Shown here piece by piece: positions 17,927 to 26,343 of a DNA stretch of 64,000 bases. The stretch spans positions 1-64,000 of the forward strand of contig NZ_VBSL01000016.1 in assembly GCF_006149005.1 (NCBI RefSeq), written 5' to 3'. Under the pieces are notes generated by a model. It saw only the letters and a list, made by a program, of their open reading frames with translations. It was not told the origin of the DNA and made no database searches. The number at the start of each line of letters is the position of its first letter. Position 1 is the stretch's first letter. Source of the stretch: Larkinella sp. C7 (GTDB taxonomy: Bacteria; Bacteroidota; Bacteroidia; Cytophagales; Spirosomataceae). The position numbers were made by a program, and so were the translations under genes.

Positions 17927-19099
17927 ATGATAAACACCCGCTCTTTACCGGTTTCACCGGATCAGCAACTCCGCAACATTGGCTGGAACTGGATGCTCGG
18001 AACCGACACGCTGTCGTATCTAACCAACGAAGTCGTTGTGGTAAGCCCGGCCGAAGCCGATGCGTATTATGAAGCCGGCAATCAGTTGTTTACCATGCTG
18101 GTAGAAGCCGGGCAGCATGTCATCGACACCAACCGGTTCAGCGAACTGGGCATTCCGGACAACCTCGTCGACCTGATCAAAATTTCCTGGAGCGACGACC
18201 GGCACTTTCAGCTCTACGGCCGTTTCGACCTCGCGGGCGGCATCGACGGCCAGCCCATCAAACTGATCGAGTTCAATGCCGACACGGCAACCTGCATTCC
18301 CGAAACAGCGGTGGTTCAATACGCCCACCTGCGGGCCAACGGCCTCGACGAAGAACAGCAGTTTAATTCCGTCTACGAAACGCTGGTGGAGCAGTTCCGC
18401 GACATCCTGCTACACAACGAAGACAAACAACCGACGCTGTTGCTATCGGCCATGCGCGGTTTTCCGGAAGATGACAGCAACCTGGCGGTTTTGGGCGAAG
18501 CGGCCCGTGAAGCCGGTTTTACGGTCGAATTTGAGTACATCGACAAGGTTGAATTCTCGGTCGATGAAGGCATTTTCAAGCAAAATACCGAGAACGGGCA
18601 ATTCGACAAATTCGATTTCTGGTTCAAGCTGGTGCCCTGGGAATACATCGGTCACGAGGAATCCGATCTGGCGCACATTCTGACCGAAGCGGTGCGCCGT
18701 CGGCAGGTGGTGATCCTAAACCCTGCGTACGCGCTGCTGTTTCAGTCGAAATACATCCTGAAGATTTTGTGGGAATTGTACCCGTTTCACCCGCTGCTGC
18801 TGAAAACCGACACCCAGCCCCTCACCGACCGGATGTACGTCGAGAAAGTGTTGTTTGGTCGCGAAGGGGCCAACGTCCGCATTCTGGACGAGCAGGGGCG
18901 CGTGCAGGCCGAAGCCGACGGGGAGTATGACGAGTACCCGAAAATCTACCAGGAATACGTGGAGCTACCGACCGACGGAACCGGCAAACGCTACCAGGCC
19001 GGGGTATTTTATGTTGGCGAAAGTTGCGGTTTGGGTTTCCGGCGCGGGGGTGCCATTCTGGACAATGGCGCGCAGTTTGTCGGACATGTGGTAGAATAG
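17927..19099 (+). CDS. Glutathionylspermidine synthase-like ATP-grasp enzyme
   Basis: This 390-residue cytoplasmic protein matches the glutathionylspermidine synthase family (PF03738), ATP-grasp amide ligases. Key stretches are LIEFNADTATCIPETAVVQY, FKLVPWEYIG, ILNPAYALLFQSKYILKILW, then QAGVFYVGESCGLGFRRGG near the C-terminus. True glutathionylspermidine synthases also carry an amidase domain, which is absent here. It is therefore one of the many shorter bacterial homologues whose peptide and amine substrates are unknown. The membrane partner often seen beside such genes (DUF350) is not present. Confidence 0.88.
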   Translation: MINTRSLPVSPDQQLRNIGWNWMLGTDTLSYLTNEVVVVSPAEADAYYEAGNQLFTMLVEAGQHVIDTNRFSELGIPDNLVDLIKISWSDDRHFQLYGRFDLAGGIDGQPIKLIEFNADTATCIPETAVVQYAHLRANGLDEEQQFNSVYETLVEQFRDILLHNEDKQPTLLLSAMRGFPEDDSNLAVLGEAAREAGFTVEFEYIDKVEFSVDEGIFKQNTENGQFDKFDFWFKLVPWEYIGHEESDLAHILTEAVRRRQVVILNPAYALLFQSKYILKILWELYPFHPLLLKTDTQPLTDRMYVEKVLFGREGANVRILDEQGRVQAEADGEYDEYPKIYQEYVELPTDGTGKRYQAGVFYVGESCGLGFRRGGAILDNGAQFVGHVVE

Positions 19100-19195
19100 A
19101 AGATTTCAGAAAGTAGGCAAATAGGAGCATCAATAGTATCTCTTCTTTAAAGCATTCAGATTACTACTTATGTAAATCATTAACTTTTACATTTC

Positions 19196-19705
19196 ATGTT
19201 CCTTATAATTATTTGTATATTTTTCTTATTCTTGCTACTTTTAAAATCTAAAAAATTAGCGTTTAAAGTTCTACCACATACAGATCAGGCCCATCCAGAT
19301 ATTCAGCTACTTACTGTTACATTTCGAATAATTTTATTTGTTGTAATTATTTACTTATTTAAGAGTTGTGGCGAAAGATTCCTAGATTTAGCATCTGAAG
19401 GACCTCCTAATCAACCATTTAACAGGGATATATGGCAAAATGACAGTACAGGTATCGTTAGACATACAATGCTCAATGACTTAAGAAAAGATCATACTTT
19501 TTTAATTGGTAAGACTCAAAAAGAAGTGCTTGAAATATTAGGTAGACCTGACACTTCATCTTATTATTTAAATTCAGATTCTACATTATTTTGGAACAGT
19601 GTCCACCCAACAAGATTAATGGGAAGTAGTGAACCATTTGTTATTTTTTTCAAAAATAACAAATCATATAAAATTCAGTTAGATTATATATTATATACAG
19701 ATTAG
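19196..19705 (+). CDS. AT-rich BamE/SmpA-like membrane-anchored protein
   Basis: This 169-residue protein has two hydrophobic segments (about 1-16 and 40-60). Its C-terminal part has RHTMLNDLRKDHTFLIGKTQ and EVLEILGRPDTSSYY, the pattern of SmpA/OmlA (BamE-like) domains (leucine-rich helix, IGKTxxEV, LGxPD). Its codons are dominated by A and T, clearly unlike every neighbour, and so are its flanks. This suggests recent horizontal acquisition. There is no lipobox of standard form; SCGER near residue 59 is the nearest cysteine to a membrane segment. Function unknown. Confidence 0.65.
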   Translation: MFLIIICIFFLFLLLLKSKKLAFKVLPHTDQAHPDIQLLTVTFRIILFVVIIYLFKSCGERFLDLASEGPPNQPFNRDIWQNDSTGIVRHTMLNDLRKDHTFLIGKTQKEVLEILGRPDTSSYYLNSDSTLFWNSVHPTRLMGSSEPFVIFFKNNKSYKIQLDYILYTD

Positions 19706-19793
19706 TTCATTCACCTTAAAAGTTTTAAAATAAAAAAGCAGGCTTTTGCAGATCACTGTTTCAGTTTAAAAAAAATATTAAATCTTAGAAATC

Positions 19794-20591
19794 TCACCCC
19801 ATAAGCAACGACTCCCCGCCGTCGATCCAGATGGGTGTGCCAGTGATGTGGCTGGCCCGGTCCGAAGCCAGAAACGCGACCACTTCAGCCACCTGCTCAC
19901 TGGTGCCGGGTACACCGTCGGTCAGCGGAATGACGCCTTCCGGAAACTCAACCGGTTCCCGGGCCGATTCCAGTTTGCGTTTTTCAGTGCTGTCATTGAT
20001 GGCAGTATCGATGGCACCGGGGCAAACGACGTTCACCCGAATGCGGTGTTTGGCGAGTTCCAGCGCAGCCATTTTTGCAAAGGCCAGTTGGCCGGCTTTG
20101 GTGGTTGAATAGGCCGTTGCACCGGTATTGCTAAAAATCCGTGTACCGTTCACTGAAGCCGTGATGATGACAGAACCGCCTTTTTCCTTCAACATGGGAA
20201 TGGCGTATTTGACGGTCAGAAACGTACCGCGCAGGTTGATATTCATGGTTTTGTCCCATTCGTCCGGTTCCAGATTTTCAATAGGAGCCCACACGCCGTT
20301 GACACCCGCATTGGCAAAAACGATGTGCAACCCGCCAAACTGGCTTTTGATGGCTTCGAATGCCTTTTGCATGTCCTCCGGTTTCGAAATATCGGCCAGC
20401 AAAGCGATGGCTTCTCCGCCCGCCTGCTGAATTTCCTGCACCGTTTCCTCCAACTCGCTCTCCGTACGGCCCAGCGCGACCAGTTTTGCGCCGTTTCGGG
20501 CCAGAAGCAGGGCGGTAGCTTTTCCAATTCCCGAACCGGCACCCGTTACCAGTGCTACTTTTCCGGTAAATTCCTTATCTTGACTCGTCAT
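19794..20591 (-). CDS. Short-chain dehydrogenase/reductase (SDR)
   Basis: This 265-residue cytoplasmic oxidoreductase has the classical SDR layout. The nucleotide-binding loop is TGAGSGIGK (about residues 16-24), the cofactor-selecting stretch is LGRTESE, and the family signature NAGVN lies near 95. The catalytic Tyr and Lys are in YSTTKAG (about 163-169), followed by VCPGAIDT and the C-terminal ITGTPIWIDGGESLL. The Arg after the second strand (GRT) would fit NADP preference. The substrate is not predictable; such proteins are usually annotated as glucose or 3-oxoacyl reductase-like. It is transcribed divergently from the DoxX-like gene. Confidence 0.93.
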   Translation of the reverse strand: MTSQDKEFTGKVALVTGAGSGIGKATALLLARNGAKLVALGRTESELEETVQEIQQAGGEAIALLADISKPEDMQKAFEAIKSQFGGLHIVFANAGVNGVWAPIENLEPDEWDKTMNINLRGTFLTVKYAIPMLKEKGGSVIITASVNGTRIFSNTGATAYSTTKAGQLAFAKMAALELAKHRIRVNVVCPGAIDTAINDSTEKRKLESAREPVEFPEGVIPLTDGVPGTSEQVAEVVAFLASDRASHITGTPIWIDGGESLLMG

Positions 20592-20747
20592 GTTGTCAAT
20601 CGATTACGTTTCTCCTGACTTATCTACCTGTACTTCGTCCTTTTTGTTAGAAAATTCAGCAAATTCTTTCCAACTTCTCCAGTAAATGCACCGTTCAGGA
20701 TTCATTCAAAACCCAGGTTGTTCACCTCAAAACCGCTTTCCCCGTTC

Positions 20748-21095
20748 ATGAACAACCTGAGTCTTTACGCCATTGCCGCCGTCTACATCGTGTCGGGTAT
20801 CCTGCACTTTATCCGCCCCGAACCCTACCTTCGCATCATGCCCCCTTACATTCCCTACCACCCGTTGATGGTGATTCTCAGCGGTATTGCCGAACTGGTA
20901 CTGGGCATTGGTCTGCTGTTTCCGGTCACCCGGTCACTGGCTGCATGGGGATTGATTTTATTGCTGATCGCCATTTTTCCGGCTAATCTGTACATGGCGA
21001 CGGCCGACAAATTTTCGTCCATACCGGCCTGGATTCGCTGGGGGCGGCTTCCGCTGCAGGGCGTCCTGATCTGGTGGGCCTGGCGTTATACCTGA
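20748..21095 (+). CDS. DoxX-like small membrane protein
   Basis: Starting at the ATG at 20748, this 115-residue protein has four membrane helices and the DoxX-like pattern (AVYIVSGILHFIRPEPYLRI, MPPYIPYHP, ILSGIAELVLGIGLLF). Family members are small inner-membrane proteins, some linked to sulfur or quinone chemistry; the function here is unknown. Its 3' end overlaps the end of the convergent acetyltransferase gene by 10 nt, so transcription of one could affect the other. Confidence 0.85.
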   Translation: MNNLSLYAIAAVYIVSGILHFIRPEPYLRIMPPYIPYHPLMVILSGIAELVLGIGLLFPVTRSLAAWGLILLLIAIFPANLYMATADKFSSIPAWIRWGRLPLQGVLIWWAWRYT

Positions 21096-21634
21096 ACCGG
21101 CGGTGCCGAATGGCGTCGTTCCCAGCGCACCCCTTCTTCCACCGCACCAACCAACTGAAAACCGTTTTTCTGCAACACCCGCTGCGATGAAATGTGTTGG
21201 GTGGGCGTATCGGCCACGACCGTCTTCACGTCCGGATGTTGGAAAATCCAATCGAGGAAACAGGCAACGGCTTCGGTGGTAAACTGCTGGCCTTCAAACT
21301 TTTGGTCCATAAAATAGCCAATCATCGTTTGCCCCGTAGCGTCCGGTGTTCCGGCCACGCCAATCCCACCGATGGTCAGGTTCAATTCACGATGGACGAT
21401 CAGCCAGTGGGTATACCAAAACCAGTGGTCAGGATGAGCGATAACGTTCGGGATAATATACTGCGGCAGTGCTACATCGAATTCTGCCATGAAATCGTGA
21501 TCCCCACTGAGACTAAGGTTCGAAATTTCTAATCCACGGGCCGTTTCCAGGGTAGTCCGGCTAATGGCCAGCTGTTCTAGACTCGTCAGGGGCAATGGAA
21601 TTAATTGCAAGCGTGTTGAGAAAAGAGAAGTCAT
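21086..21634 (-). CDS. GNAT-family N-acetyltransferase (RimJ/RimL-like)
   Basis: This 182-residue protein has the GNAT fold order: an N-terminal strand TRLQLIPL, GGIGVAGTPDATGQTMIGYF, the acetyl-CoA-binding segment MDQKFEGQQFTTEAVACFLD, and near the end SQRVLQKNGFQLVG, typical of RimJ/RimL-type enzymes. The usual Q/RxxGxG loop appears as KFEGQQF, lacking the second glycine, which may reduce or alter cofactor binding. The acceptor could be an amino acid, a ribosomal protein terminus or a small amine. Confidence 0.85.
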   Translation of the reverse strand: MTSLFSTRLQLIPLPLTSLEQLAISRTTLETARGLEISNLSLSGDHDFMAEFDVALPQYIIPNVIAHPDHWFWYTHWLIVHRELNLTIGGIGVAGTPDATGQTMIGYFMDQKFEGQQFTTEAVACFLDWIFQHPDVKTVVADTPTQHISSQRVLQKNGFQLVGAVEEGVRWERRHSAPPVQV

Positions 21635-21976
21635 TGTAGTAACTGGTAAATGATTGAAAATAAAGACAATAGAATATCACACCAGCCGAATGGTGATGCG
21701 TTATCCGGACGAATCAATCAATAAACCAGTCCAGGCAGGAAGCCGGAAAGAAGTGAAATATTCAGAGGCAGTTGTTTTAAACCGTCGTAAAGATAGAACC
21801 AAATTTATTCTTTTTCCAGCGGTTGTCGGTATAAACGGTTAGCCGTGAGAACACTACGGGCCAAACTTCCCGAAATTATACGAACGGTCAATATCACCCA
21901 ATTTACGGTAGGAATAGACAGTAGTAAAAAAGTTACTTTTACCCCTTTCTGTTTGAGTCAACGAACAAACTAGTCT
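21635..21976. other. Intergenic region, divergent, no clear gene
   Basis: This 342-nt gap lies between the GNAT start (minus) and the M13 peptidase start (plus), so it holds both promoters. A 62-codon frame at 21654-21842 has no signal peptide or familiar motif and was not called. TTACTTTTAC about 50 nt before the peptidase start is a weak -7 candidate. I see no stable hairpin or RNA gene. Confidence 0.4.
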
Positions 21977-24013
21977 ATGAAACTCCCAAAATCTCTCCTG
22001 CTGGCAGTTGGCGGAATGGTATGGCTTACGGCCTGCAAAACTGAAAAAGACGAAACCGCCCGCACGGTATTTTTTGACAAATCGGGCATGGATACCACCG
22101 TCGTTCCCGGCAATGACTTCTTCTCGTATGCCAATGGAAATTGGGTAAAAAACACCAAAATCCCGGATGATCAGACCGGCTGGGGCTCCTTTTACGAACT
22201 TCACGAGGAGAATCAGAAAAAAACAAAGTCCATTCTGGATGAAGCAGCCGCCAGCGGAGCCGCCAATGGCAGTGTCGAGCAGAAAGTGGGGGATTTTTAC
22301 GCCAGCGGTATGGATACGGTTGCCATCGAAAAACGGGGTTACGACCCTCTGAAAGCCGAGTTGGCGAAAATTGCGGGTCTGAAAGACTACAAGGAAGCCT
22401 TGATTTACATGGCCTCCGACGAAATTAACCGGGGGGGCGTTTTGTTCGGCATGAGCGTTGGACCCGACGACCGTCAGAGCACGATCAACCGGCTGAGTTT
22501 CGGCCAGAGCGGGTTGAGTTTGCCGGAAAAAGAATATTATTTCAAAACCGACGAAGAAACGAAAAAAATCCGGGCGGCTTTTATCGCTTATGTCACCAAA
22601 CTTTTTGTACTGACCGGCACGGACTCAACGACGGCCCGGAAAAAAGCCGACGGCATTCTGGCGTTTGAGACCACGCTGGCGAAGGCCCACAAAGCCGCAG
22701 CCGACCTCCGCGACCCGATCAAAAATTACCACAAACTGTCGGTAGACGAACTGAATCAACGCACGCCCAACATCGACTGGCAATCGTTTCTGACCGCGAT
22801 GACGGTAAAAACCGATACCGTTCTGGTGGGGCAACCGGAATATTACCAGGCCCTGAGTGCGGCCCTGCCCGCAACGCCCATCGACGTCATCAAAGACAAA
22901 GCGGCTTTTGGGTACATCGACTTCAATGCGTCTTTGTTGAGCAGCCCGTTTGTACAGGCTAAATTTGACTTCTACAACAAAACACTCTACGGACAACCCG
23001 TCCAGTCGGAACGGTGGAAGCGGATTTCTCAGAATGTCGATGCCTATCTGGGGGAATTATTGGGACAGTTGTGGGTCAAAAAATATTTTACGCCCGAAGC
23101 CAAGGAACGGATGCTGACGCTGGTCACCGACCTTCAGAAAGCCTACCGGAACCGGATTGAAAAGCTGGACTGGATGTCGCCGGAAACCAAAAAAATTGCG
23201 CTGGTCAAACTGGACGGCATCATGAATAAAATCGGCTACCCCGATAAGTGGAAAGATTATTCGGATGTTTCTGTCAAACGCGATGCTTACTTTGAAAATG
23301 TGCAATCGGCCCGCATTCATGCCTCGAAAGAAAGTTTTGCCAAAATCGACAAGCCCGTCGACCGCACCGAATGGATGATGACCCCGCCGGAAGTGAATGC
23401 CTACGCCAATCCGTCATTCAACGAAATCGTGTTCCCGGCCGGTATTCTGCAGTTTCCGTTTTTTGACAAAGACGCCGACGATGCCATCAACTACGGAGCC
23501 ATCGGTATGGTGATCGGTCACGAACTCACGCACCTCTTCGACGATCAGGGCCGTCAGTATGATGTTCAGGGGAACTTACGCGACTGGTGGCAAAAGTCGG
23601 ATGCTGATAAGTTTACGGCCAAAGCCAATCAGGTGGTCGATCAGTATAACAACTACACGGTGCTGGACAACCTGAAACTCAACGGACGTTTGACGTTGGG
23701 CGAAAATCTCGCCGATCTCGGCGGATTAGCCATTGCCTTCGATGCGTTTAAACTGACCGATCAGAGCAAAAGTGATGAAAAAATCGACGGTTTCACGCCC
23801 CAGCAACGGTTTTTCCTGGGATTTGCGCAGGTCTGGCGCATCAAAATCCGGGACGAAACCCAGCGGGCTTACGTTCAGGTCGATCCACACTCACCGGCAA
23901 AATACCGGGTCAACGGTCCCCTCAGCAACTTTGCACCTTTCTACCAGGCTTTTAATGTCAAACCGGGCGAACGAATGTATAAGCCGGAAGTGGATCAAAC
24001 CCGGGTTTGGTAA
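21977..24013 (+). CDS. M13-family zinc metallopeptidase lipoprotein (neprilysin-like)
   Basis: This 678-residue protein has a lipoprotein signal with lipobox WLTAC (Cys about 20), so it is attached to a membrane facing the periplasm or exterior. The neprilysin-type catalytic domain is complete: substrate-binding NAYANPSFNEIVFPAGILQF, zinc-binding HELTH in VIGHELTHLFDDQGRQYD, the third ligand Glu and the following Asp in ENLADLGG, and VDPHSPAKYRVNGPLSNF near the end. Length is normal for the family. It likely degrades short peptides. A convergent beta-barrel gene ends 2 nt after its stop. Confidence 0.95.
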   Translation: MKLPKSLLLAVGGMVWLTACKTEKDETARTVFFDKSGMDTTVVPGNDFFSYANGNWVKNTKIPDDQTGWGSFYELHEENQKKTKSILDEAAASGAANGSVEQKVGDFYASGMDTVAIEKRGYDPLKAELAKIAGLKDYKEALIYMASDEINRGGVLFGMSVGPDDRQSTINRLSFGQSGLSLPEKEYYFKTDEETKKIRAAFIAYVTKLFVLTGTDSTTARKKADGILAFETTLAKAHKAAADLRDPIKNYHKLSVDELNQRTPNIDWQSFLTAMTVKTDTVLVGQPEYYQALSAALPATPIDVIKDKAAFGYIDFNASLLSSPFVQAKFDFYNKTLYGQPVQSERWKRISQNVDAYLGELLGQLWVKKYFTPEAKERMLTLVTDLQKAYRNRIEKLDWMSPETKKIALVKLDGIMNKIGYPDKWKDYSDVSVKRDAYFENVQSARIHASKESFAKIDKPVDRTEWMMTPPEVNAYANPSFNEIVFPAGILQFPFFDKDADDAINYGAIGMVIGHELTHLFDDQGRQYDVQGNLRDWWQKSDADKFTAKANQVVDQYNNYTVLDNLKLNGRLTLGENLADLGGLAIAFDAFKLTDQSKSDEKIDGFTPQQRFFLGFAQVWRIKIRDETQRAYVQVDPHSPAKYRVNGPLSNFAPFYQAFNVKPGERMYKPEVDQTRVW

Positions 24014-24015
24014 GT

Positions 24016-24666
24016 TCATCGGCCAAAGTGCAGATTAGCCCCCAGTTTGATTTGCGGGCCGCGGTTGTGGCCCGCAAATACCGGGGCTTTATCGTAATAA
24101 TTGTTCTCGATCATGAGTTCGAAGCTCAATTTCTCCATCGCTTTCACGCCCAGACCCAGACCAATGTTCAGGCTGCTGAAACCCCGGTTATCATTGGGTC
24201 CGACGTCACTGGAACGAAATTTTCCGATGTTAAAACCGCCTTCACCAAAGACATAGAAGTTGTTGCGAACCGGGTAATACCGCACAAAGGCACCCCCGGA
24301 ATTGGCGCGGTAGCTGGTGGAAGCCCGGCCTTCAAACGCACCCCGCAGGCCGACGGACAGTCCCTGCTGAATAAAAAAACTGGCGCGGGGATTAAAAGCC
24401 GTATACAACCCCTGCCCTTTTCCCGTGGCAAAACCCAGGGCGGCACCCAGCATGAAGGCCCCCTTTTGAAACCACGGCAATCCCGGCCGTCTGAAATAGG
24501 AAGGTTTTACGTCCGAAAATACTTCCCGGGAACGATACGTCGTATCTGGTAATGGCGCGGTGGGAACATCCCGTCGGAGGGTGTCTGTTTCCTGCGCTTG
24601 TACAACAACAGTTGTGAGCAGACAAAAAACGATCAGATGGGCCAGTCGGTAAGAGTACGGTTTCAT
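24016..24666 (-). CDS. Small outer-membrane beta-barrel protein
   Basis: This 216-residue protein has a signal peptide ending VVVQAQ (about residue 25). About 150 residues of alternating short strands rich in Gly, Tyr and Phe follow: GAALGFATGKGQGLYTAFNP, FIQQGLSVGLRGAFEGR, GGAFVRYYPVRNNFYVFGEG. Such patterns fit an eight-strand OmpA/OmpX-like barrel. It is convergent with the M13 peptidase, with only two bases between stops. Ligand and role unknown. Confidence 0.75.
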   Translation of the reverse strand: MKPYSYRLAHLIVFCLLTTVVVQAQETDTLRRDVPTAPLPDTTYRSREVFSDVKPSYFRRPGLPWFQKGAFMLGAALGFATGKGQGLYTAFNPRASFFIQQGLSVGLRGAFEGRASTSYRANSGGAFVRYYPVRNNFYVFGEGGFNIGKFRSSDVGPNDNRGFSSLNIGLGLGVKAMEKLSFELMIENNYYDKAPVFAGHNRGPQIKLGANLHFGR

Positions 24667-24810
24667 GGAATTACGCTGAGTTGTCTACGTAAAACCAGTT
24701 TGCGGGAATAAAGTTTATTTAAATGCAATTAGCACCGGTTTTGAACAGAACATCCTCACAAAACGCGGGGATAGTCTGGCCCAACCCGGTGCTGATTCAT
24801 GTATCAAAAA

Positions 24811-25887
24811 CTAGATCTTCCCCAATACGTCGATCAATCGGCCGATCTGCTCCACATCGGTCGCCGGGAAATTGGCAATCCGGATCTGGGTGTCTTTCAA
24901 CTGTCCGTACCCGCTGCCCACGACCATCCCGGATTCTTTGACTTTACTGATGATCTCCGACGACGGTTTTTGCGTATTGGCCACCACCACCGTTCGCGAA
25001 CGGTGCCGGTCGTTTTTCACGAAAGGTGAAAATTGCGGGTGGCTCTCCACAAATTTGTACAGCATTTTAGCCTTTTCCTCCGTCTCTCTCCGCAGGTTTT
25101 CGACGCCGACCCGGTTGAAATCCTGCGCAATTTTACCAAGCAGGTAGATGAACAGAACGTTGGGCGTAGCCGGTGTTTCAAACGTTTTGTAGTTTTTCCA
25201 GAGCGTGGGCAAATTGTTATGAGCACCAATGTGCTGATCACCGTGTTTCAGGGTTTCGGCTTTTTCGAGGCATTTCTCATTGGCAATCCACACCCCCAAA
25301 CCGGCGGGCAGGCCAAACGCTTTCTGAACGGAGAAAAAAGCCGTGTCTACGAGTGAAAAATCCAGATCCGGAAACGGTGCCGACGACACCATATCGACCG
25401 CAATCAGCTTTTTAGCGTGACTGCGCTTCAGCTTATGAATGTCGACCGGCCGCATCTGCACGCCCGAGCTGGTTTCGTTGTGCGTCACCGCGATCAGTTC
25501 GGCATATTCCGGCACCTCGATCTCGCTGTAATCGAACCCTTCGCCGAACGGTTTTTCCTGCTTGTGGGCGTATTTCTGCAAAGCCGTTGCGTAATCGCAG
25601 AATTTCTTCGAAAACGACCCGTTCACCAGGTGAAAACTTTCGTGCTCGACGCAGTTGAGCAGAATGCGTTCCCATACTTCAGAAGCCGAGCCGGTGAAGA
25701 AAATTCCGTGCGATTCCGGAATCGTCAGTAGCTCGCGCAACTGTTCGTCACAAAACTGATAGATACTCCGGAACTTGGCGCTCCGGTGCGAAATCGACCC
25801 GATCTGCTCGTCCATCGCCGTTTGAAGGTGTTGGTAAACAGTGGGGTACAGTTCCGCTGGCCCGGCGGTGAAGTAGGTTTGTTTCAT
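24811..25887 (-). CDS. serC: Class V aminotransferase, phosphoserine aminotransferase-like
   Basis: This 358-residue PLP enzyme has the class V fold: TAGPAELYP at the start, SISHRSAKF, the substrate loop VTHNETSSGVQMRP and the PLP lysine in FFSVQKAFGLPAGLGVW. In this family the enzymes transaminate 3-phosphohydroxypyruvate (SerC) or act on alanine and glyoxylate. Two genes away on the same strand is a SerB-SerA fusion, which supplies the other two steps of serine synthesis from 3-phosphoglycerate, so SerC is the best call. The sequence is short and divergent from E. coli SerC. Confidence 0.8.
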   Translation of the reverse strand: MKQTYFTAGPAELYPTVYQHLQTAMDEQIGSISHRSAKFRSIYQFCDEQLRELLTIPESHGIFFTGSASEVWERILLNCVEHESFHLVNGSFSKKFCDYATALQKYAHKQEKPFGEGFDYSEIEVPEYAELIAVTHNETSSGVQMRPVDIHKLKRSHAKKLIAVDMVSSAPFPDLDFSLVDTAFFSVQKAFGLPAGLGVWIANEKCLEKAETLKHGDQHIGAHNNLPTLWKNYKTFETPATPNVLFIYLLGKIAQDFNRVGVENLRRETEEKAKMLYKFVESHPQFSPFVKNDRHRSRTVVVANTQKPSSEIISKVKESGMVVGSGYGQLKDTQIRIANFPATDVEQIGRLIDVLGKI

Positions 25888-25893
25888 AATTGA

Positions 25894-26334
25894 TCAATAA
25901 AAATACTGCCTTGTCCAAATCAAGCTATCCGGAAATGTAAATCCGAAATGTCCAAACTGTTCTTCTGTTGAGAGCACAACCCCATTCGACGGATCGTCTT
26001 TTTCATAAATAACCGGCAATTGTTTTTCCAGTAATGAATGAAGTTGCCATTCCGTCAACGAATGAAAAGCACGGCATTTCTCCGTAAATGATTTTCCATT
26101 AATCAGATACCGCACCTCGACGCGGTAGACCCGTTTTCGATACCGGGTTTGACCGGTTTCAAAACGCGAGATTGTTCCAGCGGCAAAAGCGGGTTCTTTC
26201 CGTATTTGCCTCCGTTCGTAAATCGTGTACAGTTTCGGTATGGTAGCCAGAAGAAGCAGGAGAGGCATAAACGCAATCAGAAATGCTTTCGAAGGTGGCC
26301 ATTCCATTTGCGTTTCCTTTACCTCCTCTCCCAT
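25894..26334 (-). CDS. Small membrane protein, DUF3592-like
   Basis: This 146-residue protein has one N-terminal membrane helix (AFLIAFMPLLLLLATIPKLY). A beta-rich domain resembling DUF3592 follows (GTISRFETGQTRYRKRVYRV, VRYLINGKSFTEKCR, QLPVIYEKDDPSNGVV). It lies between the SerB-SerA fusion (9 nt upstream) and the aminotransferase (6 nt downstream), so all three are probably cotranscribed. No link to serine synthesis is evident. An internal ATG at residue 10 is a possible alternative start. Confidence 0.65.
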   Translation of the reverse strand: MGEEVKETQMEWPPSKAFLIAFMPLLLLLATIPKLYTIYERRQIRKEPAFAAGTISRFETGQTRYRKRVYRVEVRYLINGKSFTEKCRAFHSLTEWQLHSLLEKQLPVIYEKDDPSNGVVLSTEEQFGHFGFTFPDSLIWTRQYFY

Positions 26335-26343
26335 TCTTTTTTA

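Noticed and set aside
21654-21842. Open frame of 62 codons in the gap before the M13 peptidase
   Set aside because: No signal peptide, motif or leader was visible, and the frame is short enough to occur by chance.
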